Assembly (NCBI GenBank): GCA_016841245.1
Contig: JAENZN010000024.1
Location: forward strand, 1 to 57,761
Length of the DNA stretch: 57,761 nucleotides
Reading direction: 5' to 3'
Source: Syntrophomonas sp.
GTDB lineage: Bacteria > Bacillota > Syntrophomonadia > Syntrophomonadales > Syntrophomonadaceae
The notes under the pieces were generated by a model. The model was not told the origin of the DNA. It saw nothing but the letters and a program-made list of their open reading frames with translations, and made no database searches. Numbering within the stretch: position 1 is the first letter of the stretch; each line of letters starts with the position of its first letter. The position numbers and the translations under genes were made by a program. Positions 36,510 to 45,483 of this stretch are shown here, piece after piece.

Positions 36510-39500
36510 TTGACCCATTTAAATAGTGAAGAAATATTTGATAAAACTATGGAGGGGATATATCCCCAGCTTAAACAACTGGCCAGTTATGACCTGGTAA
36601 TAGGAATACCTTTCAGCGAAGAAAGCCACAAACTGCTGGCAGTGCTGGAATCCATCGATGAAGTTTTGGACTCCTGGATTGGCAGAAGACAGCTGATCGT
36701 GTGTGCAGGGGATTATGCCGGTCGAGAAACTCTGGACTTGATACAAGGGCTTTATTTAAAACATCCGCATCTGGAGTTTGTCATGCCGGCCGAGATAAGC
36801 GGGCGTGGTTCGAGTATCCGGGCCTTGCTGGAAATCAGCAAGCGCCTGGAAGCAGATCTCTTGATATTCAGCGCCAAGATGGCCACCTTAGAGGGACCCG
36901 GCATCGACAGTACCTGGCTGGAAAGCCTGATTACTCCGATTCAGGGTAATTATGATATGGTTCTGGGCAGTCTGCGCCGCTATCTGGGTACAGATAGTGT
37001 AGCGCATATGCTGGGAGCGCCCATACTGGAAACTTTTTATGGTTTTCGTATGTCCGAACCTATGGGAGGAATATATGCTATTTCCCATGAACTGGTGGAA
37101 GAACTGGCTCATGAGGCAATCTTTTGGGGAAACCGGATACAGGGTCATGGTATTGATTTTTGGATACTTACCCGGGCCTTGTGCTGGAACAAGTGTACCT
37201 GTGAAATAAATATCGGCAGCCAACAGGTGCCACACAGCCTGGAAAAAAGGAATCAGGTATTCTGCGAAACCATATTAACAATATTTGAAGCCGTCAAGCG
37301 GGACAGTGCTATCTGGATGCAGGATAAATTGGTTCTGAAGGTAGCTGACCGGCTGATTCGCAGCACCCGAAAAAAATCGGATGTTATTACTCATCCTCTG
37401 CCGCTCTTAATCAGTAATTTTCAGGCCGGGTACCAGGCCTATAAAACACTTTTTGACCAATATGATGAGGAGAAAAAGCTTCAAGAGCTGGCCAACCTGC
37501 CTGAACAAAGGTTTATTTTTGATGATGGGCTGTGGGTTTCTGTATTGTTTGACTTTATGCTCGCTTATACCTTCGAAGCAGAAGAAGCGCAGATGAATCT
37601 GTGTTCAGCACTGACCTCTTTGTACAATGGCCGGGTGGCCAGCTATGCTGTGGAGATACAGCAATTCAATGATAAATTAAATGACTTCGGTTTCGAAGAA
37701 AAAGAAGAATTTCTAGCTCGCAAGATGGATTCTATTCGCCAGCGCCTTATAAATGTGGTATGGAGTATGAAAAGCGATTTTATAAAAGAATGGATAGGCA
37801 GGACAGAACAGTGTAAACCACCGCTGGTACCGCTGGGCTATATGGAATATGTTCCGGGTAAACCGATTGTTATTCCCAAGAAAATTATGGGTAAAGATAA
37901 GCGCCTGGTAGAGACCGATCACATTTTTAAAGCCCTGCGTAAGCAGTACCAGGATTCTTTTAATGCTTTTATGAATGAAGGCCTGGGGCTGGCTTCCGAC
38001 GCCTCGAACCAGGAGATGACGGCAGCGGTTGAACAGTTCATGGAAAACTTGGAAGGTATGTTGGGTGAACTGCTGCCGGGGGATCTGCACAAACGGGATG
38101 GCGTGCAGCAGTTCGTAGAGGCCCTGTTTAATCTGCTGCCCCGGCACAAAATGTTTACGGTCCATTCTGATATCTTGCGGGAAATGCTGGTAAGGTTCCC
38201 TCCGGTAAACTTGATGATACCGCTGGGATATTACAAGCCGGCAGATCTTATAGATGAAATGGGCACCCGGGATGCCGTAACCTTCTCTAATCTTATCGAA
38301 ACCCGGGCTTACAGCGACCGGGATCTGGAATGGATCGCTAACACCCTCAAACCGGAAAGCTTTGAATGGGTAGATATCAAACCTATCATATTAAACGAAG
38401 ACCTGCATATGGGGATATTATCCAGAGGGAAAATATCCTATTCCAATCATATTACTGCCCGGATACCTATCAAACCGCTGGAATATGATAGCGGTGGTAA
38501 ATACCCCAGAATAAGGTATTTCACAAGTGTTGTACGGCGTATGGTAATAGCTGAGCACTATTCCCAGCTATTTCGCCGTATTGTATCAGAACGAAAAAAT
38601 ATTGGCCGCCGACTGTATAATTCCGTTATGGGGCTGACCAAAGGGGACGATTTTTCCGCCCACAATATTTTTGAAAATTATCATCACCGGGGTCTGGTAG
38701 AAAAAATACGTTATCTGGCAGATAAACTAGCCGGAGAAGGTCAGGATAATAAAGCCCGGCTGCTCCGTTTAGCTGCTGACAGCTACAGTCTGTCCCAGGT
38801 AATGGAAGACAACAGCTTTCTAACCTGCTCCGCCTGGAGCTGGGCCAGTTTCAGTTTTAAGGGCGGTAAAACTAATCCTGGTCCCTGGACCACTTCAGTA
38901 GAAAACAGATGGTTTAATCACGATTTTCTGGAAATATTATATCAACAGCTCGGCTATGATGTAGATAATATTATGCAAATAATATACCGCCTGGTTCAGT
39001 CCGGGGAAAGCAGTCAGAACCTGCTGGATACCTTACTCCCGGCCCGACCTAAAGATGTTACGGTGGTTGTACAGGAGACTACCGATAAACCCAGCAAACA
39101 TCTGATAAGGTATGAACGCAACCCCATCCTGGAGCCCGTCAAAGAACATTACTGGGAATCCAAATACGTATTAAATCCCGGTTCACTGCGTATAAGGGAC
39201 AAAGTCTATTTATTCTACCGCGCAGTAGGTGATGACGATGTTTCTCATGTAGGCCTGGCCGTAACCGATGGCTACAAAGTTTTGAAAAGGCTTCCTGAAC
39301 CTATATTTTCACCGGCCATTCCCGAAGAAAAAATGGGTTGTGAAGACCCCCGCTTGATACAGGTAGGAGATCGGATAGTCATGCTGTATACCGCCTATGA
39401 TGGCAACATCGCCCAGATCGCTGCTGCCTCCATTCTGGTAGATGACCTGGTTAATGAAAGGTATTGGTCATGGAGGCGAGACGGTCTAGCTTTTAAGAAT

Positions 39501-40037
39501 ATCTGGGATAAAGATGCTATTCTGTTCCCGGAAAAGATTAACGGCAAGTATGTTATCTACCACCGGATTGAACCGAGTATCTGGGTTACCTATATGAATG
39601 AAATCAAATTTCCCATAAAAGAAAAACATGCCATTATCGTAGGCCCCCGGCCAGGACGCATGTGGGATTCACTTAAAATAGGAGCCGGTGCTCAGCCCAT
39701 CAAAACCAGGTACGGTTGGCTCTTGATATACCACGGTGTGGACTATAACTATGTTTACAGCCTGGGCGTGCTGCTGGTAGATCTGCAAAATCCACAGAAG
39801 GTTATATACCGATCACCAAACCCGATTTTGGAACCCGAAGAGGACTATGAAGTAGGCCTGAGCGGAGCCTGGGTTCCCAATGTAGTCTTTACCTGCGGGG
39901 CAGTAGGGGCTGAAGACAAAGAAGTCCTGGGTGATAATGATGAAGTCCTGGTGTATTACGGTGCCGCCGACACCAGCATAGGAGTCGCCACCGCCACCGT
40001 GGGGGAATTGATCCCGGAGGAGTTTAGGGTTAATTAG
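36510..40037 (+). CDS. Giant glycosyltransferase-GH130 (beta-mannoside phosphorylase-like) fusion
   Basis: About 1175 residues. Residues about 20-270 look like a GT-A glycosyltransferase of the mannosylglycerate-synthase/GT2 type (DLVIGIPFSEES, AEISGRGSSIRALLEIS, EPMGGIYAIS, HGIDFWILT). About 270-860 is a helical region I do not recognise. About 864-1175 is a GH130 five-bladed propeller: YVLNPGSLRIRDKVYLFYRAVG, MGCEDPRLI (catalytic Asp near 946), DKDAILFPEKINGKYVIYHRI, IGAGAQPIKTRYGWLLIYHG, VLVYYGAADTSIGVA. GH130 enzymes phosphorolyse or hydrolyse beta-mannosides. The start is TTG 36510, with AAGGGGG eight bases upstream. The fusion suggests coupled synthesis and turnover of a mannoside. Confidence 0.85.
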   Translation: MTHLNSEEIFDKTMEGIYPQLKQLASYDLVIGIPFSEESHKLLAVLESIDEVLDSWIGRRQLIVCAGDYAGRETLDLIQGLYLKHPHLEFVMPAEISGRGSSIRALLEISKRLEADLLIFSAKMATLEGPGIDSTWLESLITPIQGNYDMVLGSLRRYLGTDSVAHMLGAPILETFYGFRMSEPMGGIYAISHELVEELAHEAIFWGNRIQGHGIDFWILTRALCWNKCTCEINIGSQQVPHSLEKRNQVFCETILTIFEAVKRDSAIWMQDKLVLKVADRLIRSTRKKSDVITHPLPLLISNFQAGYQAYKTLFDQYDEEKKLQELANLPEQRFIFDDGLWVSVLFDFMLAYTFEAEEAQMNLCSALTSLYNGRVASYAVEIQQFNDKLNDFGFEEKEEFLARKMDSIRQRLINVVWSMKSDFIKEWIGRTEQCKPPLVPLGYMEYVPGKPIVIPKKIMGKDKRLVETDHIFKALRKQYQDSFNAFMNEGLGLASDASNQEMTAAVEQFMENLEGMLGELLPGDLHKRDGVQQFVEALFNLLPRHKMFTVHSDILREMLVRFPPVNLMIPLGYYKPADLIDEMGTRDAVTFSNLIETRAYSDRDLEWIANTLKPESFEWVDIKPIILNEDLHMGILSRGKISYSNHITARIPIKPLEYDSGGKYPRIRYFTSVVRRMVIAEHYSQLFRRIVSERKNIGRRLYNSVMGLTKGDDFSAHNIFENYHHRGLVEKIRYLADKLAGEGQDNKARLLRLAADSYSLSQVMEDNSFLTCSAWSWASFSFKGGKTNPGPWTTSVENRWFNHDFLEILYQQLGYDVDNIMQIIYRLVQSGESSQNLLDTLLPARPKDVTVVVQETTDKPSKHLIRYERNPILEPVKEHYWESKYVLNPGSLRIRDKVYLFYRAVGDDDVSHVGLAVTDGYKVLKRLPEPIFSPAIPEEKMGCEDPRLIQVGDRIVMLYTAYDGNIAQIAAASILVDDLVNERYWSWRRDGLAFKNIWDKDAILFPEKINGKYVIYHRIEPSIWVTYMNEIKFPIKEKHAIIVGPRPGRMWDSLKIGAGAQPIKTRYGWLLIYHGVDYNYVYSLGVLLVDLQNPQKVIYRSPNPILEPEEDYEVGLSGAWVPNVVFTCGAVGAEDKEVLGDNDEVLVYYGAADTSIGVATATVGELIPEEFRVN

Positions 40038-40088
40038 GTCCATTTTTTCTGAGGAAAAGCATAACAAATATAATGTTAATGAAAATAT

Positions 40089-40154
40089 GGGCTCCTGTGA
40101 TTAAATAACCTAAAGTTTATATATGCGTTGTTATGTCCAGCATTAATGGAGCCC
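40089..40154. repeat. Inverted repeat in convergent gap
   Basis: GGGCTCC and GGAGCCC flank 52 AT-rich bases between the convergent ends of the GH130 fusion and the 40195 gene. Could pair as a long-looped hairpin; no T-tract. Confidence 0.35.
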
Positions 40155-40194
40155 TAAGGTCTAAATGACTTTTAATATCCCTGCTCCGGCGAGA

Positions 40195-41205
40195 TCATGA
40201 AAATTTGCCGCCTGCACTCTTGGAAGAGGCACTCGAACTCATCATCAACTGCTCGGTCATCAACAGGGAAAGGACTGCTTCTGCTCCCTGGTTCAGGTTT
40301 ATCCCTGTTTTCGTAAGGGCATCATAACAGCCACCGCTTTTTTGGTCGTATAAAGAAAGCTTATTGATATTAGCTCCGAAATACCAGGCATGAGCTTTGT
40401 GCGCTAGATCGAGGTATTCAGATTTAGCCGTGATAGTATAGGCCTCGTGACAGGCAAATGCAATGGAGGCCGCGTCTACCGGCTGCTGATCAAATAGGGG
40501 TATGGCGTTTCCTCTCTGGTACCAACCCTGGTTGCCAACGATATTCAAAAAACCATCTCGAAACAGGATATCATTGAGAAAATTCAAAGTTTCCAGACCG
40601 GCCTTAAGAAATCGTTTATCTCCAGTTATTTCATATACTGAGATCATAGCCTGGGGGAGTACCCCGTTGCAGTATGTCATATAATCTTCGAACCAATACC
40701 AATCTGAAGATTTTTTGCTTTGATATAAGTTCAGCAAATATTCGGCCATAGTATTCATGGTGTGAACTTTTTTAATGCTATCTCCTTTGGCCATTGCGAT
40801 GAGGGTGTAGGCAATAGCCCGGGGGGAGCTGAAATTAACTACCTGAGGTAAATTATTTTGAAAGATTTCCCGGCAACGGGTACTTATGTCTTCCCATTTA
40901 CACATAGAGCCCAGACTGCAGGCCAGGAGGGCTCGGCCTATAGAGTCTTCCGAATTGATTAATGAAGTATAGCGGCCTTTGAGCAGCAAATTAGACCAGC
41001 TGCCGTCTTCCTGCTGACAGCGGTCCATAAACGAAAGGTACTTCATGGCCAGATCGTGGCCATCCTCCATAAAAATAGCCACCATTAAGGCCCGGGCATT
41101 ATCGTCCAGGGTATGACCGCTGTTTAGATCAGGTCTATCCAGCCGAGAAAACTGCAAGATGCCAGTTTCATCGGTCAGGTTAAGGAAATGTTGGTAAGTT
41201 AGCAT
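40195..41205 (-). CDS. Helical-toroid-like (six-hairpin) protein of the mannoside cluster
   Basis: A 336-residue protein made of repeated helical pairs with QQEDGSWSN, SLGSMCKW, WYWFEDYMTYCNGVLPQAMI and CYDALTKTGINLNQGAEAVLS, a pattern of (alpha/alpha)-toroid glycosidase or lyase-like proteins. HTLDDNARALMVA near residue 32 is a likely functional motif. It overlaps the GT4 gene by 26 bases (ATG 41205) and so belongs to the same transcript. Homologues of this type usually stand next to GT4 glycosyltransferases and GH130 genes. The activity is unknown. Confidence 0.75.
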   Translation of the reverse strand: MLTYQHFLNLTDETGILQFSRLDRPDLNSGHTLDDNARALMVAIFMEDGHDLAMKYLSFMDRCQQEDGSWSNLLLKGRYTSLINSEDSIGRALLACSLGSMCKWEDISTRCREIFQNNLPQVVNFSSPRAIAYTLIAMAKGDSIKKVHTMNTMAEYLLNLYQSKKSSDWYWFEDYMTYCNGVLPQAMISVYEITGDKRFLKAGLETLNFLNDILFRDGFLNIVGNQGWYQRGNAIPLFDQQPVDAASIAFACHEAYTITAKSEYLDLAHKAHAWYFGANINKLSLYDQKSGGCYDALTKTGINLNQGAEAVLSLLMTEQLMMSSSASSKSAGGKFS

Positions 41206-42373
41206 AATTTAGGTTTTTATCCTCCCATAACAATTCGTTATCAGTTTCCAGCATCGATTTAAACATATCGGTATATTGCCTGCCCACACTGGGCCAGGTC
41301 CAATTTTTACCTAATTTCCAGGCTTTGTTCTGCAGATCCAGCTTGAGTGCCGGGTTCAGCAAAATATTTTCTAAAAGTCCGGCCAGTTCCACCGGATTAG
41401 CCTCTCTGGCAATCAGGCCTCTGCCTTCGGCCAGAGTCTCTACTGCATATGAGTAGGGAGTAGAGACTATGGCTCGGCCGCATCCTAACGCAAAGGCCAT
41501 AGTTCCGCTTACCGCCTGGTCTTTGTTAGGGTAGGGGCTGAGATAAATATCGGTCATGTAAAGGTATTCACCCAATTCTTCATTGCTGAGATATTTATTT
41601 ACGAAGGTAACATTATCTTTGATACCCAGACTGATTACCATATTTTCCAGCATGTGGCGATACTTCTCTCCTTCATATTCTACCAGCATTGGATGAGTTC
41701 GTCCAAGAATCATATACAGTATCTCCGGATATTTCCTGGTAAGGATGGCTATGGCCTTGATACCTAGCTCCAGGCCTTTACCAGGTCCAATAAGTCCAAA
41801 AGTGCTTATGATCTCCCGCTTTTGCAGACCATATTTATCCTTTAAAAATGCAGCTTCCTGGACTTTAAATTCCGGTACTCCATGGGCAATTAGATAAATC
41901 AACTCCGATGGCGCTTCATAAAGATCCGACATCAGATTAAGCGAATTTTTAGTCATGGAGACAATGGCCGCGGCTCTGCCGGCCAGATAATTGAGAATAT
42001 TTTTACAATTTTTGGTCGGACCGGGCAGTACGGTGTGGGTAATCAGTACATAAGGTTTGAGCAATAAACCGACCAGATCCATAATATATTCGCCGTCAAT
42101 CCCGCCGAAAATACCATATTCATGCTGGATGATAACCAGATCAATATCTGGAGCTGAGTTGATGAAAGCAGCCGCTTTAATATAATCAGGCCGATGCTGC
42201 TGATCTATTTCAAATATTACTTCCTGGGGATAATCATATTTATTCTTTTCTTCAGATACGGCCATTACTTTAACATCATTTCCATGGATCATTAAGCTGT
42301 TTCTTAAATCCATAGAAAATGTAGCGATGCCGCACTGTTTGGGAGGATATGTTCCCAGATTGAGTACAGCCAT
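41180..42373 (-). CDS. GT4 family glycosyltransferase (GT-B fold)
   Basis: A 397-residue GT-B glycosyltransferase: N-terminal NLGTYPPKQCGIATFSMDL (acceptor side), then IISTFGLIGPGKGLELGIKAI and the C-terminal donor-binding E-x7-E region around SPYPNKDQAVSGTMAFALGCGRAIVSTPYSYA. It is probably a retaining mannosyltransferase using GDP-mannose made by the adjacent genes; the acceptor is unknown. ATG 42373 has AAGGAG upstream. Confidence 0.88.
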   Translation of the reverse strand: MAVLNLGTYPPKQCGIATFSMDLRNSLMIHGNDVKVMAVSEEKNKYDYPQEVIFEIDQQHRPDYIKAAAFINSAPDIDLVIIQHEYGIFGGIDGEYIMDLVGLLLKPYVLITHTVLPGPTKNCKNILNYLAGRAAAIVSMTKNSLNLMSDLYEAPSELIYLIAHGVPEFKVQEAAFLKDKYGLQKREIISTFGLIGPGKGLELGIKAIAILTRKYPEILYMILGRTHPMLVEYEGEKYRHMLENMVISLGIKDNVTFVNKYLSNEELGEYLYMTDIYLSPYPNKDQAVSGTMAFALGCGRAIVSTPYSYAVETLAEGRGLIAREANPVELAGLLENILLNPALKLDLQNKAWKLGKNWTWPSVGRQYTDMFKSMLETDNELLWEDKNLNYANLPTFP

Positions 42374-42452
42374 TATCTCACTCCTTTATCAAAGGTTTAT
42401 AGACTAATAAAAGAAATTCTTCCACATCTTATCTGCCTTTATACTCCAGGGT

Positions 42453-43829
42453 TCATATAGCATGGGCGGATATTTTTGCTTCAACTCCTGCTATTTGTAA
42501 AAAGGCAAACAATTCATCTTTGATCTTCTCCAGGGCTTCAGGGGTATTGCCTTCACAGCGTACGATCAACTCCGGACCGGTATTGGAAGCCCGAACCAGG
42601 GCCCATCCATCCGGAAACACTATGCGGGCTCCGTCAATATCTATGATCTGATACTTATTCTTAAAATGCTGCAGAACTCGATCTACCACAATAAATTTTT
42701 CCTGATCAGTGCTGGGCAGGCGGATTTCCGGTGTAGCGTAGTACTTATTGATGTCAGCCAACATCTCCCCAATGGTCTGTTGACTCATGGAGAGCAGGGA
42801 TAAAAGCCGAGCTCCGGCATAGAGCGCATCATCGAAGCCATAATAGTCATCGGCAAAAAACATATGACCGGACATCTCTCCGGTAAAAACAGCTCCAATC
42901 TCCTTCATTTTAGCTTTTATTAGAGAATGGCCGGTTTTGTATATAATAGGCTCTCCTCCCAGTTTTTCGATTTCATCGATAAGACTTTGGGAGCATTTTA
43001 CTTCTACTATACACTGGGTACCGGGATGCCGGGTCATAATATCCCGCCAGAAGAGGATCATTAACATATCCCCCCAGATCATATTGCCCTGAGCGTCTAC
43101 TACTCCTAGTCGATCACCATCTCCGTCAATTCCAATACCTATCGCTGATTTGGTGCGCTTCACTTCGGTGATTAAATCCACCATGTTTTCCGGATTTACC
43201 GGGTCTGGATGATGATGGGGAAAAGTTGGAGTAGAATCGCAGTATAATTCAAATACTTCACACCCCAGGCTTCTAAAGACCTGGGGAGCGAAAAGAGAAG
43301 CGGTCCCATTACCGCAGTCCACTACGATTTTGGGGATATTAGGTCCCATCGTTATTTTGCTTTTTATCATTTCGGTATATTCAGCGCTGATGTCATAATC
43401 ATAAACCACCCCAACCGGACCTTCGATAAAATTCTGATTTTTTACCATCTCATAGATCTCCTGAATCTGCTCCCCATAAATAGTAGATTCCCCCAGGAGC
43501 ATTTTACAGCCATTATATTCCCCGGGATTGTGGCTGGCGGTTATCATAATACCGGCCGGGACATTGAGGTGCCGGGCTGCGTAGTAAAACATAGGTGTTA
43601 CCACTACCCCCAGATCCATCACACTGCACCCTGAATCCAGAAGGGCTTCAACTACTACATCTCTCATCAGAGGAGAGGAAATCCGATTATCTCTGCCTAC
43701 CAGGATGGTATGATGATTCTGCCTGGCTGCCATAGCAGCGAAGGCCCGGGCGATATCGCCCATAAGTTCTTGGCTCAATTCTTCTCCTACAATACCCCGG
43801 ATATCGTACTGGCGAAATATATGCTTGAT
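42453..43829 (-). CDS. manB: Phosphomannomutase/phosphoglucomutase, probable ATC start
   Basis: About 458 residues of the alpha-D-phosphohexomutase family: KHIFRQYDIRGI (N-terminus), TASHNPGEYNG with the phosphoserine (SHNP), GIDGDGDRLGVVD (Mg2+ loop), GEMSGHMFF (sugar-binding) and RASNTGPELIVRCEG (phosphate-binding). It interconverts Man-6-P and Man-1-P. An in-frame ATG at 43862 lacks a ribosome site and adds 11 unusual residues, three of which (EEE) are encoded by GAGGAGGAG, a perfect ribosome site. That site points to ATC 43829, 8 bases after its AGGAGG core, which gives the family-typical start I/M-K-H-I-F-R. Gene certain; start probable. Confidence 0.9.
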   Translation of the reverse strand: MKHIFRQYDIRGIVGEELSQELMGDIARAFAAMAARQNHHTILVGRDNRISSPLMRDVVVEALLDSGCSVMDLGVVVTPMFYYAARHLNVPAGIMITASHNPGEYNGCKMLLGESTIYGEQIQEIYEMVKNQNFIEGPVGVVYDYDISAEYTEMIKSKITMGPNIPKIVVDCGNGTASLFAPQVFRSLGCEVFELYCDSTPTFPHHHPDPVNPENMVDLITEVKRTKSAIGIGIDGDGDRLGVVDAQGNMIWGDMLMILFWRDIMTRHPGTQCIVEVKCSQSLIDEIEKLGGEPIIYKTGHSLIKAKMKEIGAVFTGEMSGHMFFADDYYGFDDALYAGARLLSLLSMSQQTIGEMLADINKYYATPEIRLPSTDQEKFIVVDRVLQHFKNKYQIIDIDGARIVFPDGWALVRASNTGPELIVRCEGNTPEALEKIKDELFAFLQIAGVEAKISAHAI

Positions 43830-43933
43830 AAATATCTCCTCCTCAAGCCGAATTATGCACATGGATAAGTATATTTTAAATATTTAAATTTTATGCCTAG
43901 AAACGATTCCCAATAATCTGCCACCCGGCTCTA

Positions 43934-44980
43934 TCAAAGCAGGTCCAGGCGCTCTTTTTCTTTCAATATCTCGGTTATTTTCCGGATGTCCTGAGATCGG
44001 TGGCGATTGGACACCAGGATAATATCATCGGTTTCAACTACCAGAGTATCCTGCACCCCATACAGAACTATGGTTTTGCCAGTCTGTTTAACCACACAGT
44101 TATGGCTGTCCAGGACTACGATGTCAGAGCCTGTACACACATTGCTCATATCGTCCTGGTCATGAATATCTGCCAGGGCATTCCAACTGCCCAGGTCACA
44201 CCAGCCAAAATCAGCTGGGACTACAGCCATCCGATTTGATTTTTCTGCGATGCCATAATCCAGGCTGATTGAAGGCAGATCAGCGTAAGACGAGAGATAG
44301 GCATCATAACCATCATTTATTTTTTCATATATTTCAGGTAGATGAGTTTTGAACTCCTGGGTGAGTACCTCCGTTGAACCGATATAAATGCCGGCGTTCC
44401 ATACATATTCTCCGGAACTGAGGTAGGTCTTGGCAGTTGATAAATCAGGTTTCTCGCGAAAAGAATTTACCTGAAACACATCCCCGATTTCGCCAATCTC
44501 CCACTTGGTTTTCTCTATATACCCGTACCCGGTTTCAGGACGATCAGGAGCTATACCGATGGTAGCAATATGTCCCTGTTGGGCGGCCAAAATGGCCCGG
44601 CGCATACTTTCCGAAAAAGCCTGAGAGTCGCTTATATGGTGATCTGCCGGGAAGAACCCCAGGATTTCATCTGGATCTTCCTGTTGCTGACGAGCCAGTA
44701 CCAAACCTACTGCCGGGGCCGTATTTTTACCTTCCGGTTCGGTTAGAATTTCAATCAAATAGGCATCAGGACGGATCTCAATTACCTGCTCTATACCAGA
44801 CAGTAGATCATCGCTGGTAATGATAATTACTTTTCTGGCTCCAGAAGTTACCAGACGATCTATAGTATTATCCAGCATAGATTTGTTGTTAACAAATTTG
44901 CAGAGCTGTTTGGGGCGCTGCTGACGGCTTTCCGGCCATAATCTGAGTCCCCTGCCTCCTGCTAAAATTACTGCAATCAT
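43934..44980 (-). CDS. manC: Mannose-1-phosphate guanylyltransferase
   Basis: A 348-residue nucleotidyltransferase: MIAVILAGGRGLRLWPESRQQRPKQL is the G-x-G-x-R-L-x-P-x-S/T...P-K-Q signature, FFPADHHI the metal-binding segment, FREKPD the next, and SLDYGIAEKS and DFGWCDLGSWNAL are the GMP-family motifs. It makes GDP-mannose from Man-1-P and GTP. ATG 44980 (GGAGG five bases upstream) is used; a 35-residue upstream extension in the same frame lacks a ribosome site. There is no fused isomerase domain. It is first in the manC-manB-GT4-toroid transcript. Confidence 0.95.
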   Translation of the reverse strand: MIAVILAGGRGLRLWPESRQQRPKQLCKFVNNKSMLDNTIDRLVTSGARKVIIITSDDLLSGIEQVIEIRPDAYLIEILTEPEGKNTAPAVGLVLARQQQEDPDEILGFFPADHHISDSQAFSESMRRAILAAQQGHIATIGIAPDRPETGYGYIEKTKWEIGEIGDVFQVNSFREKPDLSTAKTYLSSGEYVWNAGIYIGSTEVLTQEFKTHLPEIYEKINDGYDAYLSSYADLPSISLDYGIAEKSNRMAVVPADFGWCDLGSWNALADIHDQDDMSNVCTGSDIVVLDSHNCVVKQTGKTIVLYGVQDTLVVETDDIILVSNRHRSQDIRKITEILKEKERLDLL

Positions 44981-45085
44981 ATTTACCTCCGTCATATATC
45001 TATATATATGATAAAAGCCGCACTGCTTATGCCAGGCAGAAACATTATCTATGTGCCAGCTGCCAGTACAGAGTAATTCGACCAT

Positions 45086-45483
45086 TGATGGCCGATAATT
45101 CCGAGTTGGATTAAGACCAGGTCTACATTACCATCAGGGTCGAAGCCCTTTAATAAGCTCAGCCCAATTTCATCTAGTCACAGACCTGACTTAAATTAAG
45201 CTTCACTTTATTTATTATGGCTAATTAATAAAAATTCTATAAGTTGGGGGGGTGGAAGAAAATGGAACATGAAATTCAGCGGAAATAGTAATAGTTCCAG
45301 TTTTTCAGAGATGAATTTCAGGAATTATTGCTATTGAGGTTATTTTAGCGGCGCAGATGAAAAGGAGAACATATATGGGGACATTCCTGACACCACGGTG
45401 TATCCTTGCTAATTGATCTGGACTATGCGCAAGGAGCAAACAAGAAAACCGCCATAGAGATAGAGGGGTATCATCTTGTTTAC
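45086..45483. other. Gene-free region upstream of manC, with a REP-like half-site
   Basis: About 400 bases without a convincing gene. It should contain the manC promoter (minus). On the plus strand, AAGGAG precedes a 13-codon frame (from 45375) that overlaps GGGGACATTCC, a half-site similar to the 29061 repeat. A frame of about 66 codons from 45406 runs into the methyltransferase gene on the opposite strand and looks like a shadow. Confidence 0.4.
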
